DNA of 64,000 nt from Nitrosopumilus sp. b3 (GTDB lineage Archaea; Thermoproteota; Nitrososphaeria; Nitrososphaerales; Nitrosopumilaceae). Location of the stretch: positions 471,345-535,344 of the forward strand of contig NZ_MU078696.1 in the NCBI RefSeq assembly GCF_014078525.1. The letters run 5' to 3'. Positions within the stretch are counted from its first letter, which is position 1. Each line of letters begins with the position of its first letter. The translations under genes and the position numbers were made by a program. Positions 24,287 to 33,250 of the stretch are shown here, one piece after another. Below the pieces are notes generated by a model that was given only the letters and a program-made list of their open reading frames with translations, searched no databases and was not told where the DNA came from.

Positions 24287-25528
24287 GTGAAATCACAACA
24301 CATTATCATTTTACTAATATCTACTCAAATACTCCTCATTTCTGCTAGTTTTGGAGCATTATACATCGTTGAAGTTCAAGAAGCAAATTCTGTAAATCAT
24401 GTAAACCTTGCAGGAAAAAATAGAATGTATGCAGCTTTGGTTCTCCATGAAATTGATAAATTTGATGATGGCATTTCATCCAAAGCAAAACTTTATCAAG
24501 TTTTTGATGACTATTCTCAGAATACATTTCTTTTAAAAAATGGTGGTGTTTTTTTGGGTCATTCAATTAAACCACTTTCAGAAAAATACCTTTCTGATTT
24601 ACAAATAATAGAAGAGAGATTTTTTGAATTACAGTTAATCATACACAATCTTCAAGGATTAAGCGGATCACTATCCAGTGAAGATTTACTTAAAATTGAA
24701 AAAATAGAATTTGAGTTATTTGATGTGACTGATACCCTAACAGAAAAACTCACAATTGATGCAAATAAAGCAATTAAACAAAAAGAGACTTTGGGAATAG
24801 TTTTACCAATAATTAATGCAATAGTGTATGTTGTAACAATTTATGTTATATTTCAGACATTGAAAAAAGAAAATAAAAAAATCCAAAAATTAGAAAAACT
24901 CTATACCATTGGACAAATGGCTTCAAGACTAGCTCATGACTTGAAAAATCCTCTCAGTGTAATCCAATCTAGTATTGATATGCTAGAACTAAAATCAACT
25001 GAAAAAACTGAATTTACACAAACAATGTATAAAAGAATGAAAGGTTCTATTAAAGAAGTATTCCACATCATAGATGACGTATTAGAATTTACAAGAACAA
25101 AGGAGTTGAAAATCTCTGAAACGTCATTGTTGAATATTCTTGAACAATCCATTTCTAGTTTCAATTTCCCAAATGCTGTAACTATTGAACTGCCAAAAAA
25201 TGATGTCAAGATAAAATGTGATGCCCTCAAATTGCAATCTGTTTTTGTGAATTTACTAGTTAATGCAATGTATGCAATGAGCAATAATGGAAAAATTACT
25301 GTTAAAATTGATGATACAAGTACATGGACCAAGATTTCAGTTATTGATTCTGGTCCTGGAATTCCTAAAGATGTTTTGCCCCACATTTTTGAGCCTTTAT
25401 TCACATCAAAACCAACCGGAACTGGTTTGGGATTAGGAATATGCAAAAATATTGTTGAGCAACATAATGGAAAAATTTCAGTTAAGAATAATCCTACTAC
25501 ATTTACAGTTGAACTCCCAAAAGTATGA
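24287..25528 (+). CDS. Membrane sensor histidine kinase with PilJ/NIT-like input
   Basis: The 413-residue kinase starts with GTG. TM1 is at ~5-27; the extracellular part holds NLAGKNRMYAALVL (~43-56), which resembles the AGRQRM motif of the PilJ/NarX-type N-terminal sensor. TM2 is at ~168-190. The HisKA domain has His217 in SRLAHDLKNPLSVIQ, and the HATPase domain ends with DSGPGIP and GTGLGLG. There is no PAS domain. The kinase core is paralogous to those at 8669 and 62733. No partner regulator is adjacent. Confidence 0.92.
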   Translation: MKSQHIIILLISTQILLISASFGALYIVEVQEANSVNHVNLAGKNRMYAALVLHEIDKFDDGISSKAKLYQVFDDYSQNTFLLKNGGVFLGHSIKPLSEKYLSDLQIIEERFFELQLIIHNLQGLSGSLSSEDLLKIEKIEFELFDVTDTLTEKLTIDANKAIKQKETLGIVLPIINAIVYVVTIYVIFQTLKKENKKIQKLEKLYTIGQMASRLAHDLKNPLSVIQSSIDMLELKSTEKTEFTQTMYKRMKGSIKEVFHIIDDVLEFTRTKELKISETSLLNILEQSISSFNFPNAVTIELPKNDVKIKCDALKLQSVFVNLLVNAMYAMSNNGKITVKIDDTSTWTKISVIDSGPGIPKDVLPHIFEPLFTSKPTGTGLGLGICKNIVEQHNGKISVKNNPTTFTVELPKV

Positions 25529-25616
25529 GTTTTCATACTTTTTTGTAATTTAACATTCTGTCAAGAGTCAGCTTATTTCAGACACACATCATGCTTTAGC
25601 ACAATTTGTTCTCTCA

Positions 25617-25736
25617 ATGAACATGAAAAAAGTATATTTTATTGAATCAAGTCCTGAGCATAAAGTATGGGAAAAGCAAGTAGATAGTAAAGATGGTAAA
25701 ATTACACCTGAAAATTCTTGGAAATTATGTTCTTAA
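25617..25736 (+). CDS. Possible microprotein (39 aa)
   Basis: In the 279-nt spacer between the sensor kinase and the aminotransferase, one frame reads MNMKKVYFIESSPEHKVWEK and runs to TAA at 25734. The composition is charged and balanced, with Trp twice, unlike random AT-rich frames. There is no clear ribosome site or promoter, so coding status is uncertain. Confidence 0.3.
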   Translation: MNMKKVYFIESSPEHKVWEKQVDSKDGKITPENSWKLCS

Positions 25737-25807
25737 TTGAATGTGGTAAATACCTTTCTCAGAAAAGTCGATTTTCTAAATTTTAATTAAAATTTTTTTA
25801 TAAAATA

Positions 25808-27166
25808 CTAGTTTGGAACACTAAATTCTTCATACTTGCATTCGATTCTGGACTTTGCATTCCTTGTTAGATGCTCACAGTACAATTCTATCATGTCTAA
25901 TCCAGAGACTATTCTTGGTGCATTATCACGTACAAACTCTATCCTATCTGACTTTGTTTTTGGAGGATCACCTAAATAATTTTCAAATGCCTGCTTACCG
26001 TTATAATCTATAAACGCCATTCGTGCACTAAAGTCTGTTCTCTCTAAAACAAGTGTGTCGCCACCAACAATTGCTGTGTGGTATGGATGCTGAATTAATG
26101 ATTCAGAGAATTTCTGTGAAGTTTGAATGTTTGATCTTTCAAACTCCTCTTTTAAGTGATTAAAATCTGCAAGAAGATAAAATGTAGCTTGTGGTTTTGT
26201 AGATTTTATTCCTGGGATGCTCTTTAAACCGTGATATGTGTATTCCCCCATTATTTCATGAATCTTTCTTGTAATGTTGAGATACTCGTCCATCTCTTTA
26301 CTGAATTGAAATCCTTCTACTGCAGCATGCTGAATTGGTGTGGATACTGAAGTATATTCTGTAGCTTGAATTTTTTTGAATTGATTTCTTACGTCTTTTG
26401 CATTTTCTGGGAAAATTACATATCCTATTCTATATCCTCCTGCCGAATGGGATTTTGATAAACCGTTTGTCACAAATGTCCCTTCTGGGTAAATTTTTCC
26501 CATCGTGACAAATTTTGAAAAATCATATGTAGTTTGAGCATAAATTTCATCAGAAATTACTATGATGTTCTGCTCTCTGCATACTTCGGCAATTTCTTCT
26601 AATTCTAATTTATCATACAAAAGACCTGTTGGGTTATTTGGATTATTCAGTATGAGAATTTTTTGCCTGTCTTGAAGTCTTAATGATAACTTCTTTAAGT
26701 CATGAGGTTTGATCTTTTTATTTGCACCTGTTGGCAACATGTGATAATTTTTTTTCAGGAATCTGATTTGTGGAAGATACCCTAACCATGCTGGTGTTGG
26801 CAAAATTACTGTACCGTGTAATATCTCTAAAAGATTGAATAGTATTTCTTTTGTTCCGGGACCAACATAGATTCGTTTAGGATCTACATCTACATGAAAA
26901 TAATATTTACTGTATTCTGAAATGGCATTGCATAGCTCATTAATTCCTTGAATCGGTGCATATGCCCCCCTGCCTACGTTTTTGATTAATGCTTTTTGAA
27001 TTGGATTGGGTACATGAAATGGTGATTGCCCAAATGCAAAACCATAGAATCCAAAACTACATTGGGGACTGGGGCAATCAGAATGAAATTCCTGCAAAAA
27101 TGTATTTAATTTGAGATTCTCAGGCATCTCTATGTCTTGTACTTGCTGGTCAATTACAAATTTCAA
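25808..27166 (-). CDS. PLP-dependent class I aminotransferase
   Basis: A 452-residue fold-type I enzyme. The signatures are NNPNNPTGL, SDEIYAQTTY and the PLP lysine in TNGLSKSHSAGGYRIGYV, with an Arg in the C-terminal substrate-carboxylate region (SARMAFIDY). The N-terminal ~30 residues carry two cysteines in CPSPQC. Length and motifs fit aspartate or aromatic aminotransferases; the substrate cannot be fixed. It is a single gene divergent from the CBS-domain gene at 27349 across a 182-nt AT-rich spacer containing an 8-bp palindrome (CACATGTG near 27201). Confidence 0.88.
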   Translation of the reverse strand: MKFVIDQQVQDIEMPENLKLNTFLQEFHSDCPSPQCSFGFYGFAFGQSPFHVPNPIQKALIKNVGRGAYAPIQGINELCNAISEYSKYYFHVDVDPKRIYVGPGTKEILFNLLEILHGTVILPTPAWLGYLPQIRFLKKNYHMLPTGANKKIKPHDLKKLSLRLQDRQKILILNNPNNPTGLLYDKLELEEIAEVCREQNIIVISDEIYAQTTYDFSKFVTMGKIYPEGTFVTNGLSKSHSAGGYRIGYVIFPENAKDVRNQFKKIQATEYTSVSTPIQHAAVEGFQFSKEMDEYLNITRKIHEIMGEYTYHGLKSIPGIKSTKPQATFYLLADFNHLKEEFERSNIQTSQKFSESLIQHPYHTAIVGGDTLVLERTDFSARMAFIDYNGKQAFENYLGDPPKTKSDRIEFVRDNAPRIVSGLDMIELYCEHLTRNAKSRIECKYEEFSVPN

Positions 27167-27348
27167 CTACTTGAAATATTCTATATTTTAACAAAAGCAC
27201 ATGTGTGATTGAAATGAACACTAGTCTTGAATTTACACCTAATCATGCATTTGCATTCAGATAATCAATTCATAATTAAATAGAATAGATATTCTCATTC
27301 TTGATATTTTATTGCTACTTGATATAAGAAAATGAATCTCAATATTTT

Positions 27349-28239
27349 ATGGCAAAGAGACAACCCAAAGTCTTTGTAAATATCCCTGTACCGCTAACAT
27401 CCATCATTAAACAACCTATATCGATCCCTCCAAATACCAGCATTCTTGACGCACGAGATATTTTGATTCGCCATCGAATTGGAAGATTGGTTGTTGAATT
27501 TAATAAAAAACCAGTTGGAATTGTAACTGAGAAAGATATTGCAAAAAGCATTTCTATTTTCAGTGGTAAACCTATTGCAAAAATCCTCATTCGTGACATA
27601 ATGTCAAAAAATTTAGTTACATTGCAACCTGAAGCATCAATTTATGATTGTGCTAAATTAATGCAAAAGAACGGAATTAGTTCTATTGTAATTAAAAATT
27701 CTAAAGGGAAATTGGTGGGTGTGGTAACAAAAACAGATCTTGTATCGACATTCCTCATTCAAAGCACTGCAACATTACCGATTTCAAAAATTATGACAAA
27801 AAAAGTAATCACAGTGTCACCTAATGATTCTATTTTTGAAGTTGAAAGTGTTCTGCTAAACAATCAAATCCGCAGAGTAGTTGTTGCCAAAAATAAAATT
27901 CCTCTCGGGATGATCACTTTTCGAGATTTTGTTCCTGCAAAGACATTTGATTTGCATAAAGAGTTTACAGTTCCGCAAGAAAGATCTGAGATCTTTTGGA
28001 ATCCTCAACTCAATGAATTTAATGCAAATAAGCTAAGTTACTTACTTACATTTTCTGCAAAAGACATTATGACTCCAAATCCTTTTTTTGTATCTCCCAA
28101 TGATGTGGTGTATACAGCTGCAATCATAATGATCCGGCATGAAATTAGTGGATTACCTGTGGTTCGTGGTAAAAAAATAGTTGGCATAGTTACAAAGTCT
28201 GATATTGTAAATGTAATTGCGTCAAAAGGAAAACTCTAA
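27349..28239 (+). CDS. Protein of four CBS domains
   Basis: The 296-residue protein consists of four CBS motifs, i.e. two Bateman modules. The starts are visible as IKQPISIPPNTSILDARDIL, RDIMSKNLVTLQPEASIYDC, SKIMTKKVITVSPNDSIFEV and AKDIMTPNPFFVSPNDVVYT. CBS pairs bind adenosine nucleotides or SAM and act as energy or metabolite sensors; no effector domain is attached. It is followed 71 nt later by a second four-CBS protein on the same strand, probably the product of an old duplication. Confidence 0.9.
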   Translation: MAKRQPKVFVNIPVPLTSIIKQPISIPPNTSILDARDILIRHRIGRLVVEFNKKPVGIVTEKDIAKSISIFSGKPIAKILIRDIMSKNLVTLQPEASIYDCAKLMQKNGISSIVIKNSKGKLVGVVTKTDLVSTFLIQSTATLPISKIMTKKVITVSPNDSIFEVESVLLNNQIRRVVVAKNKIPLGMITFRDFVPAKTFDLHKEFTVPQERSEIFWNPQLNEFNANKLSYLLTFSAKDIMTPNPFFVSPNDVVYTAAIIMIRHEISGLPVVRGKKIVGIVTKSDIVNVIASKGKL

Positions 28240-28310
28240 TATTTTGGTTTGATTTTCATGGGTGGGAATTTGGCTTGAGCTATTAATAACTCTGATATTT
28301 TTTCTAATTA

Positions 28311-29156
28311 TTGAAGCACGCAAAAGATTTCATGAATACTCCTAGAACTATAAAATATGAATCTAGCTTGGCAGATGTTTTAAAAAAAATAATTGACGAA
28401 AAGAAAAGTAGATTATTAGTTACAGAGAATGGAAAAATTACTGGAATTGTATCTGAAAAAGACTTGGGAATTTTCCTCTTAACTGACGAAACTGAAAGAA
28501 CACTTGAAGATATTCCGTTATCCGAGATCATTAAAAAAATAATCAGTGTCGACGAAAATACTGGCATTGACAAATGTGCTCAATTAATGATGACAAATGA
28601 AATTGGCTCTTTGGTTGTTACTCGAAGTAATGACGTTGTTGGAATTATTACAAAAACAGATCTAGTTCGATATTTCACTAAAATAGATTCACAAAAAATT
28701 GTTGGTGAGTACATGTCTCCGTATTATGCGTGGCAATACTCTGATACCCCTCTATACAAAGTAGTTCTAAAAATGATTGATGAAAAAATTTCCAGAATAA
28801 TTCTACGTGATCATGAAGAGTCTCCTGTTGGAATTGTAACGTTCAGGGATTTGTTTAATTTGGCATTGTCTTTAGGAGACAAAGAAGATGTATTAGACAA
28901 TACTGATCTTCTGATTTCTGTAATTTTTCCAAGAAAAGGATTCATATCAGAATCCGGGTTTGGTGGCAGCACAAAAATTAATGAAATAATGAGCAAAAAT
29001 ATTGTTTCTGTAAACTATGATGATGATTTGATAAAGACTGCAAAATTTCTTTTGGAGAAAAATATCAATGGTGCAGCAGTTCTATCGGGACATGGAAATA
29101 TCATAGGGATTATAAGTAAAACAGACATTGTCAAGGCTTTGGCATTTTTGTTATGA
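28311..29156 (+). CDS. Protein of four CBS domains (second copy)
   Basis: 281 residues made only of CBS motifs: AKDFMNTPRTIKYESSLADV, IKKIISVDENTGIDKCAQLM, VGEYMSPYYAWQYSDTPLYK and NEIMSKNIVSVNYDDDLIKT. The TTG at 28311 is used because it precedes the first CBS strand; an ATG at 28332 would cut into it. It has the same layout as its neighbour at 27349. The partner protein that is regulated is not apparent. Confidence 0.88.
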   Translation: MKHAKDFMNTPRTIKYESSLADVLKKIIDEKKSRLLVTENGKITGIVSEKDLGIFLLTDETERTLEDIPLSEIIKKIISVDENTGIDKCAQLMMTNEIGSLVVTRSNDVVGIITKTDLVRYFTKIDSQKIVGEYMSPYYAWQYSDTPLYKVVLKMIDEKISRIILRDHEESPVGIVTFRDLFNLALSLGDKEDVLDNTDLLISVIFPRKGFISESGFGGSTKINEIMSKNIVSVNYDDDLIKTAKFLLEKNINGAAVLSGHGNIIGIISKTDIVKALAFLL

Positions 29157-29223
29157 TGAAATTCATTTCAAAAACAAAACCTGTTTTCCAAACGCTTAAT
29201 TTTGTATGTGATGAGGATAACTT

Positions 29224-29643
29224 ATGATAAATCCAGAACTGATGAGACTACTTGAAACAAGTGATGTTTTAGATGTGTTGGGGGACTCTGTATCATACCA
29301 GCTACAAAAAATTCACAATGTTCAGAGGACTAACGAAGGAAGAGATTGGTATGATGAATTACCCCAAATTGTAAAGGGTAAATTTGATAGCTATCGTGAA
29401 GATTATGGGCATCTTTCTAGAATACTAAAACTGGAACAAGAGCAAATAAAGACTGAAATGAACAAGGGGTATTATTATTGGAGATTATTACGCTCTGCAT
29501 GCCATACATATCGAAATGATCTAATAGAATATGATCAGCAACTGAGTCAGGAATTCAATTTACAGGTGACTGAAGCTATTTCAGACAATGTGGTTCTAAA
29601 TGACTGCATTGAGATTTTAGACCAGCATGCAATTGAAAAATAG
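29224..29643 (+). CDS. Hypothetical helical protein
   Basis: The 139-residue soluble protein is rich in aromatic and charged residues (WYDELPQIV, YYYWRLLRSACHTYR) and predicted to be helical. There is no recognisable motif or membrane span. It starts with ATG 67 nt after the second CBS gene and is followed 39 nt later by the SHOCT-domain protein on the same strand, so it may belong to a loose transcription unit. Confidence 0.7.
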   Translation: MINPELMRLLETSDVLDVLGDSVSYQLQKIHNVQRTNEGRDWYDELPQIVKGKFDSYREDYGHLSRILKLEQEQIKTEMNKGYYYWRLLRSACHTYRNDLIEYDQQLSQEFNLQVTEAISDNVVLNDCIEILDQHAIEK

Positions 29644-29682
29644 GTCTTGAATCTTTTTATGAGAATACTTTGAGTAATTAAC

Positions 29683-30210
29683 ATGGAAATAAAATCTGAA
29701 AAATCCATTAAAGAATATCTAAAGACGTTGTCTGATGATGTGATTATCAAATATTATCTTGATGTAGAGTACAGTCCATTTCCTGTTTTGATTATTGAAG
29801 AATATACTAGAAGATTCAAACGTAAGACTAAAGATGAGATAATAAAAGATCTAAAAACACAAGCCCACCATGCAAAGAAAAAAACCCAAAAATTTGGCAA
29901 GATGGCAAAAAAACACCAGTTTGTCAATGATGCAACTATAGAAAAATCTGAAGAAATCCTTAATCAGGCAAAGAAAAAGGGATATGAGATTAGCGAAAAG
30001 ATTGCCTTCAAGGGAAGCATCTTGGGTTCAAAGCTAAAAAAAGGCACAAAGTCAGGAATTAAAACTGGAATTAATGCCGGAAAGAACCTAAAATCATCTC
30101 CTAATGATGGGTTGGAACTATTATCAAAATTAGGTGATTTACAAAAGGCAGGAATTATCACAAAGAAAGAATTTCAAGAAAAAAAGAAAAAAATACTTTC
30201 TAAAATTTAG
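29683..30210 (+). CDS. Lys-rich protein with C-terminal SHOCT-like domain
   Basis: 175 residues. Residues ~45-130 are strongly basic with many lysines and glycines (KKGTKSGIKTGINAGKN), and the last 30 residues (LLSKLGDLQKAGIITKKEFQ onward) match the SHOCT helix pair, which usually sits at protein ends and mediates oligomerisation. The basic middle section could bind nucleic acid or membranes. The function is unknown. Confidence 0.75.
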   Translation: MEIKSEKSIKEYLKTLSDDVIIKYYLDVEYSPFPVLIIEEYTRRFKRKTKDEIIKDLKTQAHHAKKKTQKFGKMAKKHQFVNDATIEKSEEILNQAKKKGYEISEKIAFKGSILGSKLKKGTKSGIKTGINAGKNLKSSPNDGLELLSKLGDLQKAGIITKKEFQEKKKKILSKI

Positions 30211-30269
30211 TCTTGATTTATTTCAAAATACAAAAATCCTTTAAATTCAGTTTTATTATTTAGAAAATA

Positions 30270-31349
30270 ATGCAAAAATTATTTTTATTCTCTTTCGTGT
30301 TTCTTCTTTTTGCAATTGGATTTTATTCCTCAGTTGTATTTGCAGAGAAAGCAGCTGGAAAACCTGCATGGCAAGTAATGTCCGATAAGGTCTGTGGGGA
30401 TAAACTGTGCTCTGAAGTTGAAAATCCTAATGAAACATTTACTTCACCATCAATTGCTTATTTTCCACCACCACTAAAACAAATATCTCAAGGAACTGAT
30501 CCATCTTATGTTACGTGCACTGAAGGAAAAGAGCTTGTCCTAAAACAATCAAGTGGATTGCCTGCATGTGTAAATTTTTCAAGCGTTGAAAAATTAATTG
30601 TGCGTGGTTGGGCTATCCATGTCTTGCCTGATTACACCAATGGGAATAATAATTCTGAAATTTTTACCATTGGAGAATTCATCACGGAGTCTGAAAATGT
30701 TTCATATTTTGATGATGTTGTGGGTTATCTGGCAAAGCCTGTAGCTGATGGACATTATCCTGGTGTAATTATGATTCATGAATGGTGGGGATTAAATGAT
30801 AACATCAAAGAGATGGCAGACAAACTTGCATCTCATGGTTATGTTGTTTTGGCAGTAGATCTCTATGAAGGTAATGCTGCAACAACTTCTGAGCAAGCAA
30901 GAGAGTTAGTAACTTCCTTTGATTCAGAGAGAGGAGTTCAAAATATGAATTCTGCAACTGACTTCATCACCACAAATTATTCCTCTGAAAAAATTGGTTC
31001 AATTGGTTGGTGCTTTGGAGGTGGACAGTCACTTAATCTGGCACTAAACAACAATGACATGGATGCCACAGTAATTTACTATGGTAGTCTTGTAACTGAT
31101 CCTGAAAAACTGTCCTCCATTAAATGGCCTGTACTTGGAATATTTGCAGAATTGGATAAAGGAATAACTGTTGATTCAGTAAATTCGTTTGAATCCTCGC
31201 TAAATGAATTGGAAATTCAAAACGAGATAAACATCTATTCTGGAGTTGACCACGCCTTTGCAAATCCCTCTGGTGAAAGATTTGCCCCAGATGAATCACA
31301 GGATGCATGGGAAAAAACTATTGCCTTTTTAGGAACAAATCTAAAATAA
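30270..31349 (+). CDS. Secreted dienelactone hydrolase-family protein
   Basis: The 359-residue protein begins with a signal peptide (hydrophobic residues 4-24, then VFAEKAAGK). A ~130-residue N-terminal region of unknown type with a few cysteines (CGDKLCSEVENP) precedes an alpha/beta-hydrolase domain. This has DLH features: VIMIHEWWGL near residue 170, nucleophile Cys in GWCFGGGQSL near 250, an Asp region in GIFAELDKGI and the catalytic His in VDHAFANPSG. Cys as nucleophile is typical of dienelactone hydrolase. It acts outside the cytoplasmic membrane on an unknown ester or lactone. Confidence 0.87.
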   Translation: MQKLFLFSFVFLLFAIGFYSSVVFAEKAAGKPAWQVMSDKVCGDKLCSEVENPNETFTSPSIAYFPPPLKQISQGTDPSYVTCTEGKELVLKQSSGLPACVNFSSVEKLIVRGWAIHVLPDYTNGNNNSEIFTIGEFITESENVSYFDDVVGYLAKPVADGHYPGVIMIHEWWGLNDNIKEMADKLASHGYVVLAVDLYEGNAATTSEQARELVTSFDSERGVQNMNSATDFITTNYSSEKIGSIGWCFGGGQSLNLALNNNDMDATVIYYGSLVTDPEKLSSIKWPVLGIFAELDKGITVDSVNSFESSLNELEIQNEINIYSGVDHAFANPSGERFAPDESQDAWEKTIAFLGTNLK

Positions 31350-31413
31350 ATCTGGCATAGACAGGCTCATGATTTTATGAATTTCTTAAATATTATAATT
31401 TATGACTCTATTC

Positions 31414-31806
31414 ATGAGTCAACAAGATTTCAATTCTATCCAAATTCAGAATATAATGACTAGAGCAATGATTACGGTAAATCCTACAACTACTGCAAAA
31501 CAAATTGCAAAAATGATGCAGCAAGGTGGGATAGGTGCAATTTTTGTAAAAGAAAATGATAATCCTGTAGGCATTGTAACTGATAGAGACTTTGCAACAA
31601 AAATTGCAGCAAACAGCCTCTCACTAGATACTCCAGCTGAAAAAATAATGTCCTCTCCATTGATTACAATAAATCACAATGAACCAATCTCAGCAGCTGC
31701 AGAAAGAATGACTGACAAAAAAATTCGAAAACTTGCAGTTACTGAAAATGGCAAGATTGTTGGCATTATCACATCAACAGACTTGGTAACTCAGCTAGCA
31801 AAATAA
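31414..31806 (+). CDS. CBS-pair protein
   Basis: A 130-residue protein with a single Bateman module: IQNIMTRAMITVNPTTTAKQ and AEKIMSSPLITINHNEPISA, each followed by a VGIVTDRDF or VGIITSTDL end motif. An ATG at 31402 is possible, but the TATA-like CTTAAATA at 31384-31391 is centred 26 nt before the ATG at 31414, which favours the shorter form. It likely senses adenosine nucleotides; no effector domain is present. Confidence 0.88.
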   Translation: MSQQDFNSIQIQNIMTRAMITVNPTTTAKQIAKMMQQGGIGAIFVKENDNPVGIVTDRDFATKIAANSLSLDTPAEKIMSSPLITINHNEPISAAAERMTDKKIRKLAVTENGKIVGIITSTDLVTQLAK

Positions 31807-32232
31807 CTAAAACGTTCTAGTCTTTCTAAGAAAAACTGTCACTGATGCCATGTAGCATGCTGTTGCTATAATTTCTGAAACAAGTGATGCAAGATATGGC
31901 TCTATTCCAATTTCAAGAAAATAAAATAATGTGGGCCATCTGATTCCTAAATATACAACCTCTCCTAATCCAAATGATGAGATTAATGCAAATAGTTCTT
32001 TTTTAATTAAGTTTGATTTCATTCCTCTGTATCGTTCAATGTTATCCCAATAAAACAGACCAGAAAAAATTCCAAAGTACACAACATATCCGATGATTAT
32101 TGTGATTGTTGTGTTTAGATAATTATCATAATCTGATAATAGCTGAGCAACAACTGCTGATAGAGAGGCTGATGTAATAAAGCAAATCAAAAAACTTCTA
32201 TTAATTTGAAGTAATTGCTGGTTTAGTTTCAT
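31807..32232 (-). CDS. Four-helix integral membrane protein
   Basis: 141 residues with four predicted transmembrane helices (around 12-32, 40-60, 82-102 and 112-132) and short basic loops. The segment YWDNIERYRGMKSN lies between helices 2 and 3. I do not recognise the family; the size resembles GtrA-like or DUF2061-like proteins, without convincing motifs. Its stop abuts the stop of the CBS gene. Confidence 0.75.
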   Translation of the reverse strand: MKLNQQLLQINRSFLICFITSASLSAVVAQLLSDYDNYLNTTITIIIGYVVYFGIFSGLFYWDNIERYRGMKSNLIKKELFALISSFGLGEVVYLGIRWPTLFYFLEIGIEPYLASLVSEIIATACYMASVTVFLRKTRTF

Positions 32233-32282
32233 GAAAATTTTATGTGATAACTAATATTTTGTGTTAACTCTTGGCTTGAATA

Positions 32283-32837
32283 TTGAAAAAAAGATGCCAA
32301 TGGGCAAAAGACGAGCCTAATACTACTTACCATGATCTTGAATGGGGAAAACCCCAACATGATGATCGTAAATTATTTGAGTTTCTAATATTGGAAGGTG
32401 CCCAAGCTGGGCTATCTTGGACTACTATTCTCAAGAGAAGAGATGGTTACAGAAAGGCATTTTCAGATTTTGATCCACTAAAAGTTTCAAAATACAATCA
32501 AAAACAGATAGCAAAACTACTCAAAGATGAATCCATTATACGAAATAAACTCAAGATTAATTCTGCCATTAATAATGCAAAGCAGTTTCTGAGGATTCAG
32601 GAAGAATATGGCTCATTTGATAAATATCTCTGGGGTTATGTAAATGGCAAACCGATCAAAAATAAATTCAAAAAACATTCTGATATTCCTGCATCCACTG
32701 AAATTTCAGAAAAACTAAGCAAAGATCTTAAAAAACATGGATTTAATTTTGTGGGGCCAACAATATGCTATGCACTGATGCAGGCAGTTGGGATGGTAAA
32801 TGATCATACTTCTACTTGTTACTTGTACAAAAAGTGA
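32283..32837 (+). CDS. tag: DNA-3-methyladenine glycosylase I
   Basis: The 184-residue protein matches Tag: RCQWAKDEP...YHDLEWGKPQHDDRKLFEFLILEGAQAGLSW (in blocks) at the N-terminus and FVGPTICYALMQAVGMVNDH near the end. The zinc-binding residues are present as Cys5, a His near residue 17 and the C-terminal NDHTSTC. It removes 3-methyladenine from alkylated DNA. The start is TTG at 32283. The stop abuts the convergent gene at 32838. Confidence 0.93.
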   Translation: MKKRCQWAKDEPNTTYHDLEWGKPQHDDRKLFEFLILEGAQAGLSWTTILKRRDGYRKAFSDFDPLKVSKYNQKQIAKLLKDESIIRNKLKINSAINNAKQFLRIQEEYGSFDKYLWGYVNGKPIKNKFKKHSDIPASTEISEKLSKDLKKHGFNFVGPTICYALMQAVGMVNDHTSTCYLYKK

Positions 32838-33146
32838 TTAACTATTTTCTTGGAATTTTTTCAGAGTGTCACTATACAAGTTCATAGGTACTATTTTGAC
32901 TGTACTTAATGACGAAATTCCAACATCTATGCAAAGTTTCTCAATATCATGTGCATTTACAGCATCTATGATGATTGTCCATTCATGTTCTAAAACAGAC
33001 ATGTAGAATTCAACGACTTTGACATTGTCATATTTTTTGCTCTCTGTTTCTAATTTTTCTCCTAATTTTATGAATATTTTTTTACTATCTTCATTGTTTA
33101 TCGGACATGATTCAGGACTGTGTATTGCAAATACTCCAAATAACAT
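32838..33146 (-). CDS. Small ferredoxin-fold-like protein (DUF3303-like)
   Basis: A 102-residue protein beginning LFGVFAIHSPESCPINNEDS, a pattern seen in small DUF3303-type alpha/beta proteins (short strand, H-x2-E-x-CP). The remaining sequence alternates strands and helices, as in a dimeric alpha-beta barrel. No active site is assigned. Assignment to DUF3303 is from memory of the motif and is tentative. Confidence 0.7.
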   Translation of the reverse strand: MLFGVFAIHSPESCPINNEDSKKIFIKLGEKLETESKKYDNVKVVEFYMSVLEHEWTIIIDAVNAHDIEKLCIDVGISSLSTVKIVPMNLYSDTLKKFQENS

Positions 33147-33250
33147 GAAAAAAATTGTTTTTTACTTCTATTTAAATTTGAATTTTATTTTTGATCCATT
33201 TTATTTACAAATCTAAATTATAAGCATGATTTTTGAACTTCATAATTGTA

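Noticed and set aside
27195-27208. CACATGTG palindrome in the aminotransferase-CBS spacer as an operator
   Set aside because: An isolated 8-bp palindrome is too short to support by itself and has no second copy nearby.
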